Shown: positions 46,267-57,958 of the stretch, piece after piece | How the letters are laid out: every line of letters begins with the position of its first letter | Position numbering within the stretch: position 1 is the stretch's first letter | Source of the DNA: Tillus elongatus | Taxonomy: Eukaryota > Arthropoda > Insecta > Coleoptera > Cleridae | Length of the DNA stretch: 64,000 nucleotides | NCBI GenBank assembly: GCA_964006375.1 | Contig: OZ023267.1 | Span: 13,340,346-13,404,345 of the forward strand | Direction: 5' to 3' | Notes under the pieces: generated by a model | What the model was told of the DNA's origin: nothing | Database searches by the model: none | The model's input: only the letters and a program-made list of their open reading frames with translations | Translations under genes and position numbers: made by a program

Positions 46267-47215
46267 GACGCATTTCCACGGTAAAGCTCAAAATATGCGT
46301 TATTATACAAGATATGGGAAAAAATGATATACGTTAATTATGGGGTACTGTCTCGAGCTGCATCTTATTTTGACAATCACAGTGTGGCCCATATAAGTCG
46401 TTGGTGATACACAATTTCTTTTTTTAATGAAAACCCCTAATGTTATTGCATTTTGAGTGTTTCCATCAAATTATAATGCATGTTTGTAAGAAAAAAAATT
46501 GATATCGTTCATCGTTTTTGAGTAATTTCAATTGGTTTCACGTTTTTGGTACATATCACAAACATATTACAAACTGTGATAGAGCGTTTTTACCAATATA
46601 GATAGCGGAGCCCATGGAAATGACGAATTCAGAGAGCTTGTTGTTTGTATTACTCGTCGAAAAAATCGAGCTGCCGTATACAGGTACTCTCAAATAGTGG
46701 CTGAATATGAAAGGGTTTCGCAGAAATGTTTTTAGTGATTCCGTAGAAATAATTTTTTGTAAGATGTCTGTGATATGTTGGTAATTAATAATAACTGTTT
46801 AGTAAGTTTTTGTAAAAAAAAGTTGTCGAATTTTTCTGAAAAATATGATTTGGGGTAACATTACTGAAGGCAATTTCTGTAAAAAAATGTTGATTTTTTT
46901 AAATTTTGGTCCTAAAGCTGTTTGTGAATAATTATATCTTGGTAGGTGTGTAAATAGTTTCCAGGGGTTCGTTAGCCAGGAAAATCGGACCAGTTTTTTC
47001 TGGAACTTTTAAAGTTTATTTTTGGAAAATATTTGTCCTTTTCGAAACAACGAAGCTATTTTAATGAAATATGGTACATTGTTAGTACTATATATGTTAT
47101 ACTGCCAACCAAATGTCCTTCTTTTAAAAACAAGATATATTAACAATTAAAAACTTTTTAACGAAAATTCACTACCATAACGCACTTGCCCCGTCCAGTC
47201 TTTTTGTCATTGATT
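46040..47215 (+). repeat. HINE-like copy with an insertion of about 650 bp
   Basis: The left part has TTGAGAAGACCGCGACTTACG, a block with CAATTGAGCGTG, then a (TA)n tract. The family's GTTAGCCAGGAAAATCGGAC block resumes only near 46970. It ends with CGAAAATTCACTACCATAAC and GCACTTGCCCCGTCCAGTC (eroded hairpin) near 47205. The stretch between the tract and about 46920 is foreign and unclassified. Confidence 0.55.
46174..46262. repeat. (TA)n microsatellite of a HINE-like copy
   Basis: About 44 TA units following a CGGAATCAGTTTCAG flank like that of the copy at 16130. Confidence 0.97.
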
Positions 47216-48631
47216 GCTACACTCATTGACTAATTAGAAAGAAAGATGTTTGCCTTTGACTTTGCAATATGAGTAAAGCTTTTGTCTATAGATGGCACCT
47301 TTTATTCACTCTTGTCTTAAAAGGCCTTTGATTTTGCATAACTTGTAAGTTGTAATTATTAATTATTATGATATGAGTTCGACTCCAAGACTTGGCAAAA
47401 TACTAAGTACCTAGAGCATCCGTAACTATTCTTTAATTCTACTTTAATACAACATTTACGTTTTCCTTTTCCTTTCTCATAATCTAATTGCGCGCTGCCG
47501 CATTCCAGTTATTTGGCACATAGAAATATTTGTAAAATTAATTTTCTTTATGGACAACCCCAAGGTCCTGGTCACAAGAAAGATAAGAATGAACATGGAT
47601 CAACGACTTATGATCTTATTTTGATTTTTGACGATCCCACTCAGTTCAGAACAGGCAAGTTCATAACTAAATTTGCTTATTATTAGTTCCCAGTCCATCA
47701 GGAAAATCCAATGCCAGCGCTAACTTTACTAGACATTTGCATCTACATTTCCTTCTTTTAGGTCATATTGCATTTCGAATTTCGATTCAGAAAGTGATTA
47801 GAATATTTTATCAGGTACCTATAATTTAATAAAATTTGGACTTCTATTATCGATTAATTTCTAATTCATTATTATGTACACAATTACTAAGTTATTCGTT
47901 ATAAATTAATAACTCTACTCGCAGTTTTACAAGTTGAAACACAAAGCGAGGGCATATAGGTATTGTACTTACTTATTTACGCCTACCATAATATTTGTAA
48001 CATTATATAGACACTAGCAACTAAAAATTAGTGGATGAACCATTAAAACAATTTAATTCAATTATGTTAGTTTCCTTCAATATAACTTATAAGATTTTTA
48101 ATGTGATTAGGTCCTAATAAAAGTGTGAGGATATTCTTATATCATTTTTTCTATAAGTATAATTTTCTCTGTAGAAAATTTGTAAGCTTATTGCACGGGA
48201 TTCATAAAATGCTCTATTTGAGAAACGAAAAGTTAATGTTTAAGCACCCGATTAAATTTTGTCCGTCAAATAATGCATTGTAAAATTAATGTCAATGGCA
48301 AATTTTATCGTTATTTTCATCATTGTTAAGTACCTCATTTATTTTACATTGTCAAAAGCTTATGGTTATCGAAGTATTCAATTTCAGTGAGTTTTTATAA
48401 CACTGACAACACTGCTTATGCCGGAGGTAGACAGTCATTGGATCCGATGCAAACGCCCTCTGTTATACAATTGCCTAACTTGTCATCTCTCAGCTCAGTG
48501 ACAACACAATACAGTTGCACTTGTATTGAATTTGCCTCGGGCAACCGGACAAATCGTATTGCGTGGACATTTAACAAAACCGCAATTTAAAAAACACTAG
48601 AAGGGCTACATACCTATATTTTATTGCAATC
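47216..48631. other. AT-rich interval without recognised genes
   Basis: A short frame at 48387-48590 shows no domain and no splice logic. Nothing else can be supported. Confidence 0.35.
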
Positions 48632-48909
48632 GAATCTTTACATGTTCCTGCAGGTAATGAATAGTCAAAGTAATCTCGTATATGTAATCTTATCTAAATC
48701 ATTGGAATATTTAAGTGAATTTCAATTAATTATAACTAATAACACAAAACATTTTTTGAAATTTGCGAACATTCATCACCATTTGTGGTTTGTCTAGATT
48801 ATGCAGCTTTTTAAATTGTTCCTGTACACCTACTATTTCTTGAGATAATTACAATTTAAGGAGGCCTTGTTTTCCTATACTAAAGTGATAGCTAAATGCC
48901 ACCCTTAAG
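48632..48909 (-). repeat. Dispersed repeat of unknown class, copy B
   Basis: Reverse complement of 22843-23126 with high similarity and a few short indels. Outside these borders the two loci differ, which fits a mobile repeat of about 280 bp. Confidence 0.75.
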
Positions 48910-49176
48910 GTAATTGAAGGAGAAACTGCCTGCTCAGTAGATATGTGAAATTTATTCGTTTCAAAAACTGGGAAAATTATTGTCGTTTTGTAAATTTATC
49001 GACTGGATATAATAATCTATTCAGCCAAAAAAACTTTGCCAAATAAACTTTTTTTTCAACGTCATAACATAGTGATTTGAGTCGCTTATGTATATATGAC
49101 TGAAAGGAAATCAGGGTTTGTGTACTGAGATTGTTCAATTTCTGCGTAAACACAGACTTATTCACTTAGATATTGA

Positions 49177-50835
49177 CAGGGGCGGCGCGGGTGTCAAGCA
49201 CCAAGGGGTGACAACGTGGTGACAACTCACTCACCTAGGTTAGTAGCTAGCCACTGGTGCATCTCCCCGACGAGGAAGGCGAGGGCGGAAGGGAAAGTGA
49301 TTTCGGCCCCTCCCGCCGCCCGCGCCATGTAATGTGGCACTTAAAACAAACAATCAGTCAGTAGAGATGGATGGATCTTTTTGATAATCCGGATTCTTGA
49401 ATGTCAATGAGTCTCTGTCTCACATAACTGTGACTTATACATACTGCATTCAGTAAGATCGACCAAAACAAAAGAGGTGATCCAAAGCTAGAACGTATTA
49501 TACGGATTGAAATATATATCCAAGATTATATGAATGTGTTAAAAAAAGATTATGTCTTAACGGGTTTAATTCATGTTGGAAACAAAATCCTACAGTGTCT
49601 GAACACGAGAATTCTGAGAACCATCTGTCCTGTTTTAATAAATGGAAAATCTTGGAAAATCGATTGAGGCTGCAAAAAACTATCGACCATGAACTTGATG
49701 TTATTGTTTTCCTGGCACGTCAAAAGCTTCCTCTTAGAGGCCATAGAGAGGAGGTTTCATCAGACAATAGGGGGATTTTTAAAAAATTAGTTAATCTATT
49801 GAAGAATAATTTTGAGAAACTTGTATCAACACTCGAAAACATGTGTGATCCCAGCAGCAGCAGCAGAGAAAACGCCGATACACGAGAAGCAGCATCCACA
49901 CTCTAACCAGCTTTGTGTTCAGTTTTTTATGCTACCTTTCTTTTTGGTATGAAGTCCTAGAAGAAGTTAACCAGACACAAAAGTATATACAAATATCTGG
50001 GCTATCGCTGGAAAAGTGTGTCATAAAAATCAAAGCCCTAAAAATTTTTCTTCGAAACCAACGTATCCAAATAGTGGAAAGAGCTATTTCCTACGTAACT
50101 GAATAATGTGAGGACTTGAATATTTCGATTGAAAGAAGAGGAAGGAGGAGCTTTCGAAAACTTATGCTAGGAGAAATGGCCCAAGACGCTGGACTAACAT
50201 TGCCAGAAGAGCTGTAGAGAGTTATGTTAGAATGTCTTGATAGATTTTACGGAGAACTAGACCATCGTTACAAGGCAATGGATGACATTCTCATAACATT
50301 TGGTGCTGTTCAGCCTAAAACTCTGGTTACGTCAACAGAAGAACAACTTCGTTGTATAGTTCCAAATCTGACAAAATCTACAATGAATTTTCTGCAGAGG
50401 GCATTATTTTGGAGATTTTACGACTGAGGTGCCACTTGGAATCCGCCAGCATTTCTTTTCAAAAAGCGGTCCAATGGACTACCTTGGAGTTTCTGAAATT
50501 CACTGTACAATGAGACTATTCAGAGTCTGTTCCGAGTCTAGTGCTGTGTCTAAGATTTTTTTAACCATTTGTGTTTTGGTGGCTTCTTGTGAAAGAAGTT
50601 TCTAAAAATTAAAATTGATAAATCTTACTTAAGATCTACAATGAGCCAAGCACGACTTACCAAGCTTTCCATATTGTCCATTGAAAAGGACAGGAAAGTA
50701 GGTTTTGATAATGTGATCGAATATTTTAACAAAATAATGTCACGTAAGCACGTTTAGTATTTGATTTGTGGTTTTATTTTCGGGGTGCTCAATAAAAAAC
50801 CGCACCGGGTGCCAATCTATGCTACGCCGCCACTG
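49177..50835 (+). mobile_element. Degenerate hAT element (ZMYM1/DUF4371 type)
   Basis: The left end CAGGGGCGGCG and the right end (reverse complement CAGTGGCGGCG) form hAT-like termini. The flanks GATATTGA and GATAAGGA (8 bp, six identical) look like an aged target duplication. A GC-rich non-coding head (49177-49340) precedes a broken transposase. It lies 0.4 kb beyond the 3' end of the minus-strand host gene. Confidence 0.7.
49595..50757 (+). pseudogene. hAT transposase of ZMYM1/DUF4371 type, broken
   Basis: Pieces in order: SEHENSENHLSCFNKWKILE and LRLQKTIDHELDVIVFLARQ (DUF4371-like start), LPLRGHREEVSSDNRG; a second frame with IQISGLSLEKCVIKIKAL and RNQRIQIVERAISYVTE; a third with MLECLDRFYGELDHRYKAM; and near 50590 the hAT dimerisation tail (VASCERSF, then SKLK/LRSTMSQARLTKLSIL). 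A segment of the catalytic middle is missing and the remaining parts lie in different frames. The Ser-rich tail of the first piece has no counterpart that I recognise. Confidence 0.8.
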
Positions 50836-51224
50836 GATAAGGATGTAGACTCCATACTCATTTCACTAAAAACAGCAGAACAATTATAACGCACACTCTG
50901 ATAAATTTTTTGTAGTGGATGTAGGGAGTGCTGATATTATTTATTTCTACTAGTAGCTCTTCTGAATCTTTTGATGACATAATTAAGGGTATAAAATGCA
51001 TGGTAGATGATGGCAGTGATTGAATCATTAGACGGATAAAGATTGATAAAGGGAAGAGGTAGACCAATAGCGAAACTTCTGGTCGCGACAGTGAGTTTAG
51101 ACTGTGATGATATATTGATGCCTTTTTACCAGAAACTCAAATAAAAGTAACACTTTTGTTTAACGCTTTAATTAAAAAAGTGCAATACAAAAATGAAAAA
51201 GTAAACATACACCCTATGAAAGTT
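50836..51224. other. Interval between hAT relic and host gene 3' end
   Basis: No recognised feature; it is the presumed region downstream of the polyadenylation site of the minus-strand gene. Confidence 0.35.
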
Positions 51225-51230
51225 TTTATT
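51225..51230 (-). terminator. Possible poly(A) signal AATAAA
   Basis: AATAAA on the minus strand starts nine bases after the TGA of the host exon at 51239. Such a short 3' UTR is unusual, so a more distal site is also possible. Confidence 0.4.
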
Positions 51231-51238
51231 ATCTAAAA

Positions 51239-51954
51239 TCAAATTTTTTGTCCACTACTATATGATAAGCTATTTTCATTGGCATCAGGAGAATCCAGCT
51301 GAACATAATATGCCACCCAATTGTTGTAAAAAGTGCGCTGGCCTAACAATTCCAGATTGGGATGACCTAACTCTTTCCGCAACATTTTTTCAGGGTGCTT
51401 CTTCAAATATTTCACCCTATTTCTGTTCTCTTTTCTGAAAGGACAGATATGGATTTCCCCAGAACTAATGCTACATCTACATTTGTAGTCTCCATCAGAT
51501 AATGAACTGTCCTGTCCTAATGAGTAACTCAGACTGTGATCTAATTTGTGGTCTTTTTTATGATTTTGTAGACCAACTCGTGGCATCCTTCTAGGTGACG
51601 AAGCTGTATCTGGACTTGACAGTTCTTCACTATGATATTTTATTTCATTTTCCTTGATATCCGTGTGTTTCTTGTTATTAGCTCTCTTGCCTTTTGCAAT
51701 AAAACTTGGTGGATTTTGATCAGTGTGTACCATGTGGATCCTTGAAATGCTTTTTGATGATTTTTCTGCCTTTGGAGTGGCTGGACTGTGAACCAGATTA
51801 GCTACCATTTGCGCATTTTCATCTAGGCTAATCTCATCAATATTTTCTTCAACAAAAGATGAATGTTCTCTTCCAAGCTCGAAAATTCCTGATAAATTTC
51901 CCTGACCTTTGTCCACCAATGTACTTAGATTTCGTGGAGACTTGTCAGTTAGAC
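51239..51954 (-). CDS. Unrecognised protein, 3' terminal exon
   Basis: The acceptor TTCTGTTTCAG is followed by an exon that takes one base from the previous exon and stays open for 238 codons to TGA. The protein part is hydrophilic, with acidic and Ser-rich stretches, a Lys-rich patch (KGKRANNKKHTDIKENE), a Cys-containing segment (YKCRCSISSGEIHICPFRKE) and a more ordered-looking tail (HPEKMLRKELGHPNLELLGQ, RTFYNNWVAYYVQLDSPD). I cannot name the family. Matched phases with the exon at 62566-63150 and clean splice signals argue for a real host gene. It lies upstream of the kinase gene on the same strand. Confidence 0.8.
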
Positions 51955-52214
51955 CTGAAACAGAAGAACATAGGTAATAATAATAATTTGATTTAGCTTG
52001 GAGCTATATACAATTTTCTTGCTTATTTTTTAACAACCAAAAATTATTATATTCTACAACTTCTATGAAGAAGTCTTTCGTGATCTATATCTATATATAA
52101 ATCCAGATAGATCACATCAGTCTGAAGTCCCATGTCCACTTCTTTTGAAATATAATTTGTAAGGCAGGCCAGATTTGTCAATTTGTTACCGTAGATCCAC
52201 CCCTGATAAAGGTC

Positions 52215-52304
<90 letters not shown>

Positions 52305-52802
52305 AGCTACCTTTATCCTGTATTTTGCAGTTACACATTCTTAAACTCCTTTATTTATCCCGCACAGAACCTCTACTCTCCTCAGGTCTCGTAGGGGGGG
52401 GGGGGGGCTTTGGCCAACAGGGGGTGGGTGTGGGTGCTTTGTCCTGGGGGTTTTGCGGACTTTCCCACTAGACACCAACCTATACCCGTACTTTTTAGTG
52501 CATCCTATTATAACCTTCGAAAAGCAGGTGATTCCGCTTTTGGAAAAGCCAGCAGAAAAATCAAGCACTTTTGAAGCCCGAGAAGAAGTCTCTACATCTG
52601 TATTTAGTATGGAAGGGTTTTACCAACTAAAGGCAATAGCAATTACTAAATTGATACAAACGATGATAAGTTCTTAAAGTTTTTAGGCGTTTTGCTTTCA
52701 ATTACTTTATATACTACGCCTTTCTTCAATGTGTATTGGTCAAAAGACACAATGTACCACAATGAATTCACATCTGCAGCTGGGCAAGAGATAAGTTCTT
52801 TT
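51955..52802. other. Host intron, part downstream of the nested LTR element
   Basis: It contains a hAT-like terminus (reverse complement AGGGGTGGATCTACGG near 52187-52206), a (TA)n tract at 52220-52299 and a run of 14 G's near 52394. No exon was recognised. Confidence 0.5.
52220..52299. repeat. (TA)n microsatellite in the host intron
   Basis: About 40 TA units. Its flanks do not match the HINE-like family. Confidence 0.97.
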
Positions 52803-53010
52803 TGTTCTGTTAATGAACTGTTCTGTGCTGCTAGTGGTTTCTGGCAACACTAGGGTGGGAATCATGGGAACCTGACAGCTCTCGCTAATCTTAATATAAG
52901 TGGTTTAATGTAGAATGAAGAGATGCTTTGTGTAATTAAAGTTAGTAGTGGTTAATAGTTGCTGTTCTTTGAGATATGTAACCCTCCCTAGTCCACCCTC
53001 TAACAGTACA
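52803..53010 (+). repeat. 5' LTR of the Gypsy element
   Basis: It starts TGTTCTGTTAATGAAC and ends CTAACAGTACA. It is 208 bp, about 20 bp shorter than its partner because the 3' LTR has an extra TGTAGTTTAGATTGACAGTG-like stretch. The sequence after it (TGATGGCAGCGG) is the presumed primer-binding site. Confidence 0.85.
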
Positions 53011-53072
53011 TGATGGCAGCGGTGAAAAAACAGTAACAGGTACTCCGGTAGTAAAGTAGAAATAGATCGACG

Positions 53073-53530
53073 ATGAGTGATGAACAGGAGCTAGCGGAAT
53101 TGGTTCCAGGGTCAATCAATCGAGTGTTTTTGCCTCTCCAGGTTATTCCACCGGAGAAGTTCAATTTCATCTCTCCAAATGGCTCGCTACAATGACGGAA
53201 ACACCTCGAACGGTATATGTCGGTTTCTGGCCAGAACAATAATACAGACGAGGGGAAGATCGATATACTATTGTATGATGTACAATGTAGATTCAGAAGA
53301 AATCGTTTTGCAGTTTACTTCGAAACCCACCACATACAACGCCACACTAGAAAAGTTCTACAGACATTTCATACCTCGTAGGAACATAATTTTCGAGAGG
53401 TTTAAATTTAATTCGAGGGTGCAGAACCCTGGCGAATCTTAGAGAATTTCTCACAAGTTTGCCTTCTTTAACAGAAACTGTGACTACGGGACGTTAAAAG
53501 ACCAGCTGATAAGAGACAGAATCGCCGTGG
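53073..53530 (+). pseudogene. Gypsy Gag, frameshifted and truncated
   Basis: It begins MSDEQELAELVPGSI. After a frame shift it resembles Gypsy Gag (LEKFYRHFIPRRNIIFERFK, FNSRVQNPGES), then a stop and DYGTLKDQLIRDRIAVGM. Everything from the Gag C-terminus through protease to the first part of RT is missing at the junction with the LINE near 53530. Confidence 0.75.
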
Positions 53531-53935
53531 GAATGTGCATGCCCTTTGTCTTTTTTGTTTACTCATTCCAAAATCACTGTGCCTTGAACTAGTCTGCACA
53601 GCGATTGGTAGGGTGAAGTTTTATATTGCCCTGTCTCCGGTCTAGGCTATCCGTAGATCAGTTGTCTCTTGCGGTCCAGAGCTTTACACTCGCACAAGAT
53701 GTGCTGGGCTGATTCCTGCCCCTCGCTGCAGAGTCTGCATGCCAGGTCCCCCTCGAACCGCCCCATTTTATGCAGGTGTTTCTTGACAGCCATGTGTCCC
53801 GTCACGCGTCCTGTTATGTCCCTGGGCTGTCCTCTGCTAAGATTTAGCAGCTCCACAGTTCTCTTTGAACTGGGTTCCTTAATTACTGACTTCCCATGTC
53901 TGAGCCCTTGATAGTTTGCCCAGTACACCTATCAC
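53530..53935 (-). mobile_element. RNase H-bearing LINE, copy 3 (3' end only)
   Basis: On the minus strand it encodes YQGLRHGKSVIKEPSSKRTV, then GHMAVKKHLHKMGRFEGDLA and CRLCSEGQESAQHILCEC, matching copies 1 and 2. Its 3' end (GACAAAGGGCATGCAC on the minus strand) lies at about 53535. No target duplication was found, and about 1 kb or more of the Gypsy element is missing here, so insertion was accompanied or followed by deletion. Confidence 0.85.
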
Positions 53936-53939
53936 ACCC

Positions 53940-54971
53940 CTTGGGTTAGCCCAGTAATGGTGGTACAGGAAAATTACAAAATCAGGTTATGTGTGGATTA
54001 CACACGATGAAATAAAGCGGTTCTTCGTTCTCCTTTCCCTATTAATAAAGTCGAGACTCTGTTGGCACGAATCAGTGGCGCTAATTGTTTTTCTAAGCTG
54101 GATACTACGTCAGGGTTTTATTAGTTCAAGGTGAACAAGAATATCAGCACTACACTGCTTTAATAACTCCATTTGAAAGATTTATGTTCAAGAGACTACC
54201 TTTGGGCATCACGTGTGCACCTGAATATTTCTCTCTTTTACTTAATAAAGCCTTGGAAAATATAAAGGGGGTAATTTGCCACATAAGCGGCATTCTTATA
54301 TATTCTAAATCTCAAAATGAATATGACAAAATTCTTCTAGAAGTGCTCACGAGACTTCCTAGAGAGGCAATGACCCTTAACTTCCAAAAGTGTCTTTTTG
54401 GAGAGGAGACTTTACAATTTCTAGGACACTCTATCTCTAATAAAGGCATTTCAGTGGATGTTGAGCGCATCTGAGCCATAAAAAAGTTCTTGAAACCAAC
54501 CAATAGAGACGAATTTTAAGGCATGTTCAACTTTTCAAGCAGATTTATGTCTAATAAATCGGAAATTTTCGAACCTCTAACTTCTCTACCAAAGAAAAAT
54601 GTCACTTTTTTCTGAGATAATTATCAGCGGGAATCTTTCGAGAAAATCAAGCGATAACTACAAAACAGCCCTTGTCTCGCACATTTTCATTATTCGAAGG
54701 AAATTACCTTCGCGGCAGATGCAACTTCTTAGGGTTAGGTGCATGTCTCCTCCAATGTCACAATGGGGAAAAAGAAATAGTAGCTTACGCGTCCAGGCTT
54801 TTGTCACCCATTGAAAAACGGTACGCTGAAACTGAGAGGGAAGCACTGGCCCTAACATGGGCCACAGAAAAAAAATTAAAGAATGGACAACTGATATTCA
54901 ATTCACTAAATCAATTGACGAACTAACTCTTCAATTGCAACGATTTAGAATTCGCCTCATGCGCTACGACT
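53940..54971 (+). pseudogene. Gypsy RT and RNase H, inactivated
   Basis: RT remains: SPVMVVQENYKIRLCVDY, FKRLPLGITCAPEYFSLLLN, then GVICHISGILIYSKSQNEYD. The active site, normally with two Asp, reads HISGILIYS, so both metal-binding Asp residues are gone. QFLGHSISNKGISVD and TNRDEF follow, then RNase H remains (LGLGACLLQCHNGEKEIVAY, KRYAETEREALALTWA). Several stops are present. The frame runs into a LINE insertion at 54985. Confidence 0.85.
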
Positions 54972-56486
54972 ATGTTGTACAGTACGGGGGTCACCCTAGA
55001 GAAGAAACTCAACTGGGACATACAGTTAGAGAATGTAATCCGCAGGGCTAAACTGTCCCTGTGGACATGCCGGAGAATCTGTGGAAACAACTGGGGAACA
55101 AACCCCCAACATATGTACTGGCTCTATGTAGTGGTTATCAGACTGATGATAACATATGGAGCCATAGTTTGGTGGCCTAAGGCACTTCGTGGTATCGCGA
55201 GGGCCAAACTGGCTCATCTACAGAGACAAGCTTGTCTGATGATAACGGGAGCGATAAGCACCGCACCATCAACCGCTCTGGAGGTCCTCCTTAATATTCC
55301 ACCTCTTCACATATGGTTGGAGAGGGTGGCGAGGTGGACAACGTACAAACTAAAACAAACGGCCAACAGTATGCCGAAGGAAATCAGTCTAGGAGGGTCC
55401 GGACTCCTCGATGACATTGAGGGTCACGGGATTCTGGGAATGGTCTCAGACTTGATGCCTATAAGGATCAGTAGAGATCTGTCTTTCAAGACCACCTCCC
55501 GGAAAGGAAGGACTGGGAACGAAATCAAACGACCCTATTGAGAGCCGATCTCTGCTGGTACTCTGACGGCTCCAAAACAAATATGGGAATAGGAGCCGGC
55601 GCATATAGGGGCAGCACCGATGCTAGACTATCAGCTAGCCTCGGCAAGTACGCAACCATACACCAGGCAGAAGTGTATGCCATCGAGATGTGTGCAAGGG
55701 AAAGTATAAAAAACCAGTGCAAACACAAATCGATAAAGATATATGCAGATAGCCAAGCTGCAATAAAGGCTCTTGGTTCCTACCGGTGTAATTCAAAAAC
55801 GGTATGGAGTTGTAAATCTGCCCTTAACGAACTGGGAAGCAGTAATGAGGTGTCGCTGGTCTGGATACCGGGTCACTCGGACCATGATGGAAATGTTGCG
55901 GCCGACGCGCTTGCCAGGAGTGGTGCCCAGAGAGACTTTGTCGGACCAGAACCGGTGCTGGGGATAACATCTTGCACAGCAAAACGCACCTTAAAGACCT
56001 GGACAGAAAGAATGACAATCAAATATTGGCAAAATCTTCCAGGATTAGCTCACTCTAAGGCCTTCATAAATGGCCTGTCTGAGTCAAGGGCTAAAAAACT
56101 TCTAGAGTTAAACAGACAACAACTGAATACTCTAGTCGGCCTGTACACAGGACACTGCCGCTTGCGGCACCACATGCACCGTATTGGGATCGGTCAGGAG
56201 ACCGAGTGCCGGCTGTGTATGGAGAGCGACGAGACAGCAGAGCACGTACTGTGTTCCTGTCCGGCAGCGGACTGGACTAGGTACCTGCTCTTTGGCAAGT
56301 TAAAGCTTGCTCCGGAGGATCTGCATCAACTTTCGCCCACGAAGATTATCGACCTCTGCAGGAGGCTGGCTTTGTTGGGCGAAATATAAACTATTAGGCG
56401 TGAGCCACAATAGACCGTATGGTCGCGGTGGAGGGACCGGTATGGCCCACTCACAAACAAACCTAACCTAACCATGTTGTACAGTA
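54972..56486 (+). mobile_element. Second RNase H-bearing LINE, inserted in the Gypsy RNase H region with 13-bp target duplication
   Basis: ATGTTGTACAGTA at 54972-54984 is repeated exactly at 56474-56486. The insert (54985-56473) is a 5'-truncated LINE distinct from copies 1-4. It carries the RT thumb, RNase H, a Cys/His segment and a 3' UTR ending in ACAAACAAACCTAACCTAAC, then C. The Gypsy frame continues on the far side. Confidence 0.95.
54985..56389 (+). pseudogene. LINE RT thumb, RNase H and Cys/His region (partial)
   Basis: Frame 1 (to 55541): VTLEKKLNWDIQLENVIRRA, AIVWWPKALRGIARAKLAHL, TAPSTALEVLLNIPPLHIWL. Frame 2 (55538-56389) is RNase H: WYSDGSKTNMGIGAG (Asp), QAEVYAIEMCARE (Glu), IYADSQAAIKALGS (Asp), WIPGHSDHDGNVAADALAR (His and Asp), all catalytic residues intact. 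Then GHCRLRHHMHRIGIGQETEC and RLCMESDETAEHVLCSC. A one-base frame change separates the two parts. RT itself is missing, so the copy is dead on arrival. Confidence 0.85.
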
Positions 56487-57955
56487 TAAACAGAGAAGTG
56501 GTAGTAACAGAGATGCTCTATCAATATATTTTTAATATGCTTATGTCGACTCCCAAAGATGACGAATTGGTTGAGGAAGCAGAAGCTCAATGTTAATTTA
56601 ATAATTAATTAAGTCCAAGTAAAACCTAACTTTTTGGAAAAAGTAAAGAATGCGCAGAGTTTAGATGCGACCTGTAGCGAACTCAAAGAATTTTATTTTG
56701 AGGGTTGGCCGGAAAAAAATAAATTAGATCTCAGTAATGTTGCCCTACTATACGTACCGGAATGATATTTCTGAGGCTGAGGGGTATTTACTACGAGGCT
56801 CACGCTTAATTATCCCAAAATCATTACAGCTACGTTGTCTGGAATTTCTCCATCAGGGTCATATGGCAATGGTGAAGTCCCGGGAACGTACCAAAGATTC
56901 AGTATGGTGGTTGATATTGTCATCTCAGATAGAAAACCTAATTCGTAACTGTCAAAAGCGCATAGAGGCCAGAGTTAATATCATGGAAGCGTTTGTCAAG
57001 GGAGATTTCCCTGAGAGACTTTGGCAAAAGATAGCATTGGACCTCTTTAAAGCTGAAAGTTGGTACTTGATAGTAACAGACTACTAACTCAAGATTTTTC
57101 GAAATGTTCAGACTCAACACAATGACAGAAACTATAACTTCCAAGCTGAAGAAACTTTTCAGCATATATGGGATTCCTGAAATAGTACGGACCGCAGTTT
57201 CAATCTGAATTCCAAAAGCTCTCTAGAGCTTACGATTTTAACCATATCACCAGTAGTCCTTATTATGCTCAGTCGAATGGCTGCATAAAATCTGCGGTCA
57301 ATTTTGCAAAAAATCTTAAGTAAAAAAAATGATGACGTTCATTTAGCTTTACTAGCTTATCGTACAACCCCACTAGAATGTGGATTTTCACCTTCCCAAC
57401 TGCTAATGCATCGAAAATTAAGAACACATGTTCTGATTTAAAAAAAAATTAATTAAACAGTCAATACTCTGCTAGATTTTGATAAAGACGGCCGTTCAGA
57501 ATGACAAGAGGCACAGGACCCGAGAATTGTGTAGGTTAAATATCGGAGACAGTGTGTGGGTAACGGATATCAGATGCTATGGTAAAATTATTTCTTGTCT
57601 ACCAGAGCCACATTCATATTTAGTGGAAACCTGCAGAGGTACTTATAGGGGAAACAGTTGGAATTTTAATACCTGCTCCTTATTATGTTCCCGTTGCCTC
57701 ATCACTGCCCCAAATACCATTTTATCAAGACATGACTACAAATGTCCCTGAAAATATTCCTAATATTCTCATCAGCGAGGGAGTTGACAGTGTAGTGAAC
57801 ACCAAAATAGATGTTGGCGTTGTCGATGATCTTCTGGGTATGACAGTGCTAGTGACAGTGCACCACCTAGTTCTCCAGGTTCCAGCAGACCTCTCAGGAA
57901 TATTAATAAACCTAGGCATCTGGCAGATTACTTTTGTTCTTGATTAAAAAAAGGA
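56487..57955 (+). pseudogene. Gypsy integrase region, broken
   Basis: A zinc-binding region is visible (CLEFLHQGHMAMVKSRERTK, VWWLILSSQIENLIRNCQKR; one Cys of the H2C2 finger is lost). FPERLWQKIALDLFKAESWY (first Asp) follows, then eroded FQKLSRAYDFNHITSSPYYA, QSNG in other frames, and a C-terminal GDSVWVTDIRCYGKIISCLP. Stops and shifts are frequent. The purine tract AAAAAAAGGAGGA precedes the 3' LTR. Confidence 0.75.
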
Positions 57956-57958
57956 GGA

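Noticed and set aside
48387..48590. 67-codon plus-strand frame
   Set aside because: No resemblance to a family and no splice context.
52394..52408. G-quadruplex from the 14-G run
   Set aside because: A single homopolymer run in a low-quality-prone context; no flanking G tracts arranged as in typical quadruplex motifs.
56458..56473. Interstitial telomere
   Set aside because: Only about three CCTAA-like units, exactly at a LINE 3' end bounded by its target duplication.
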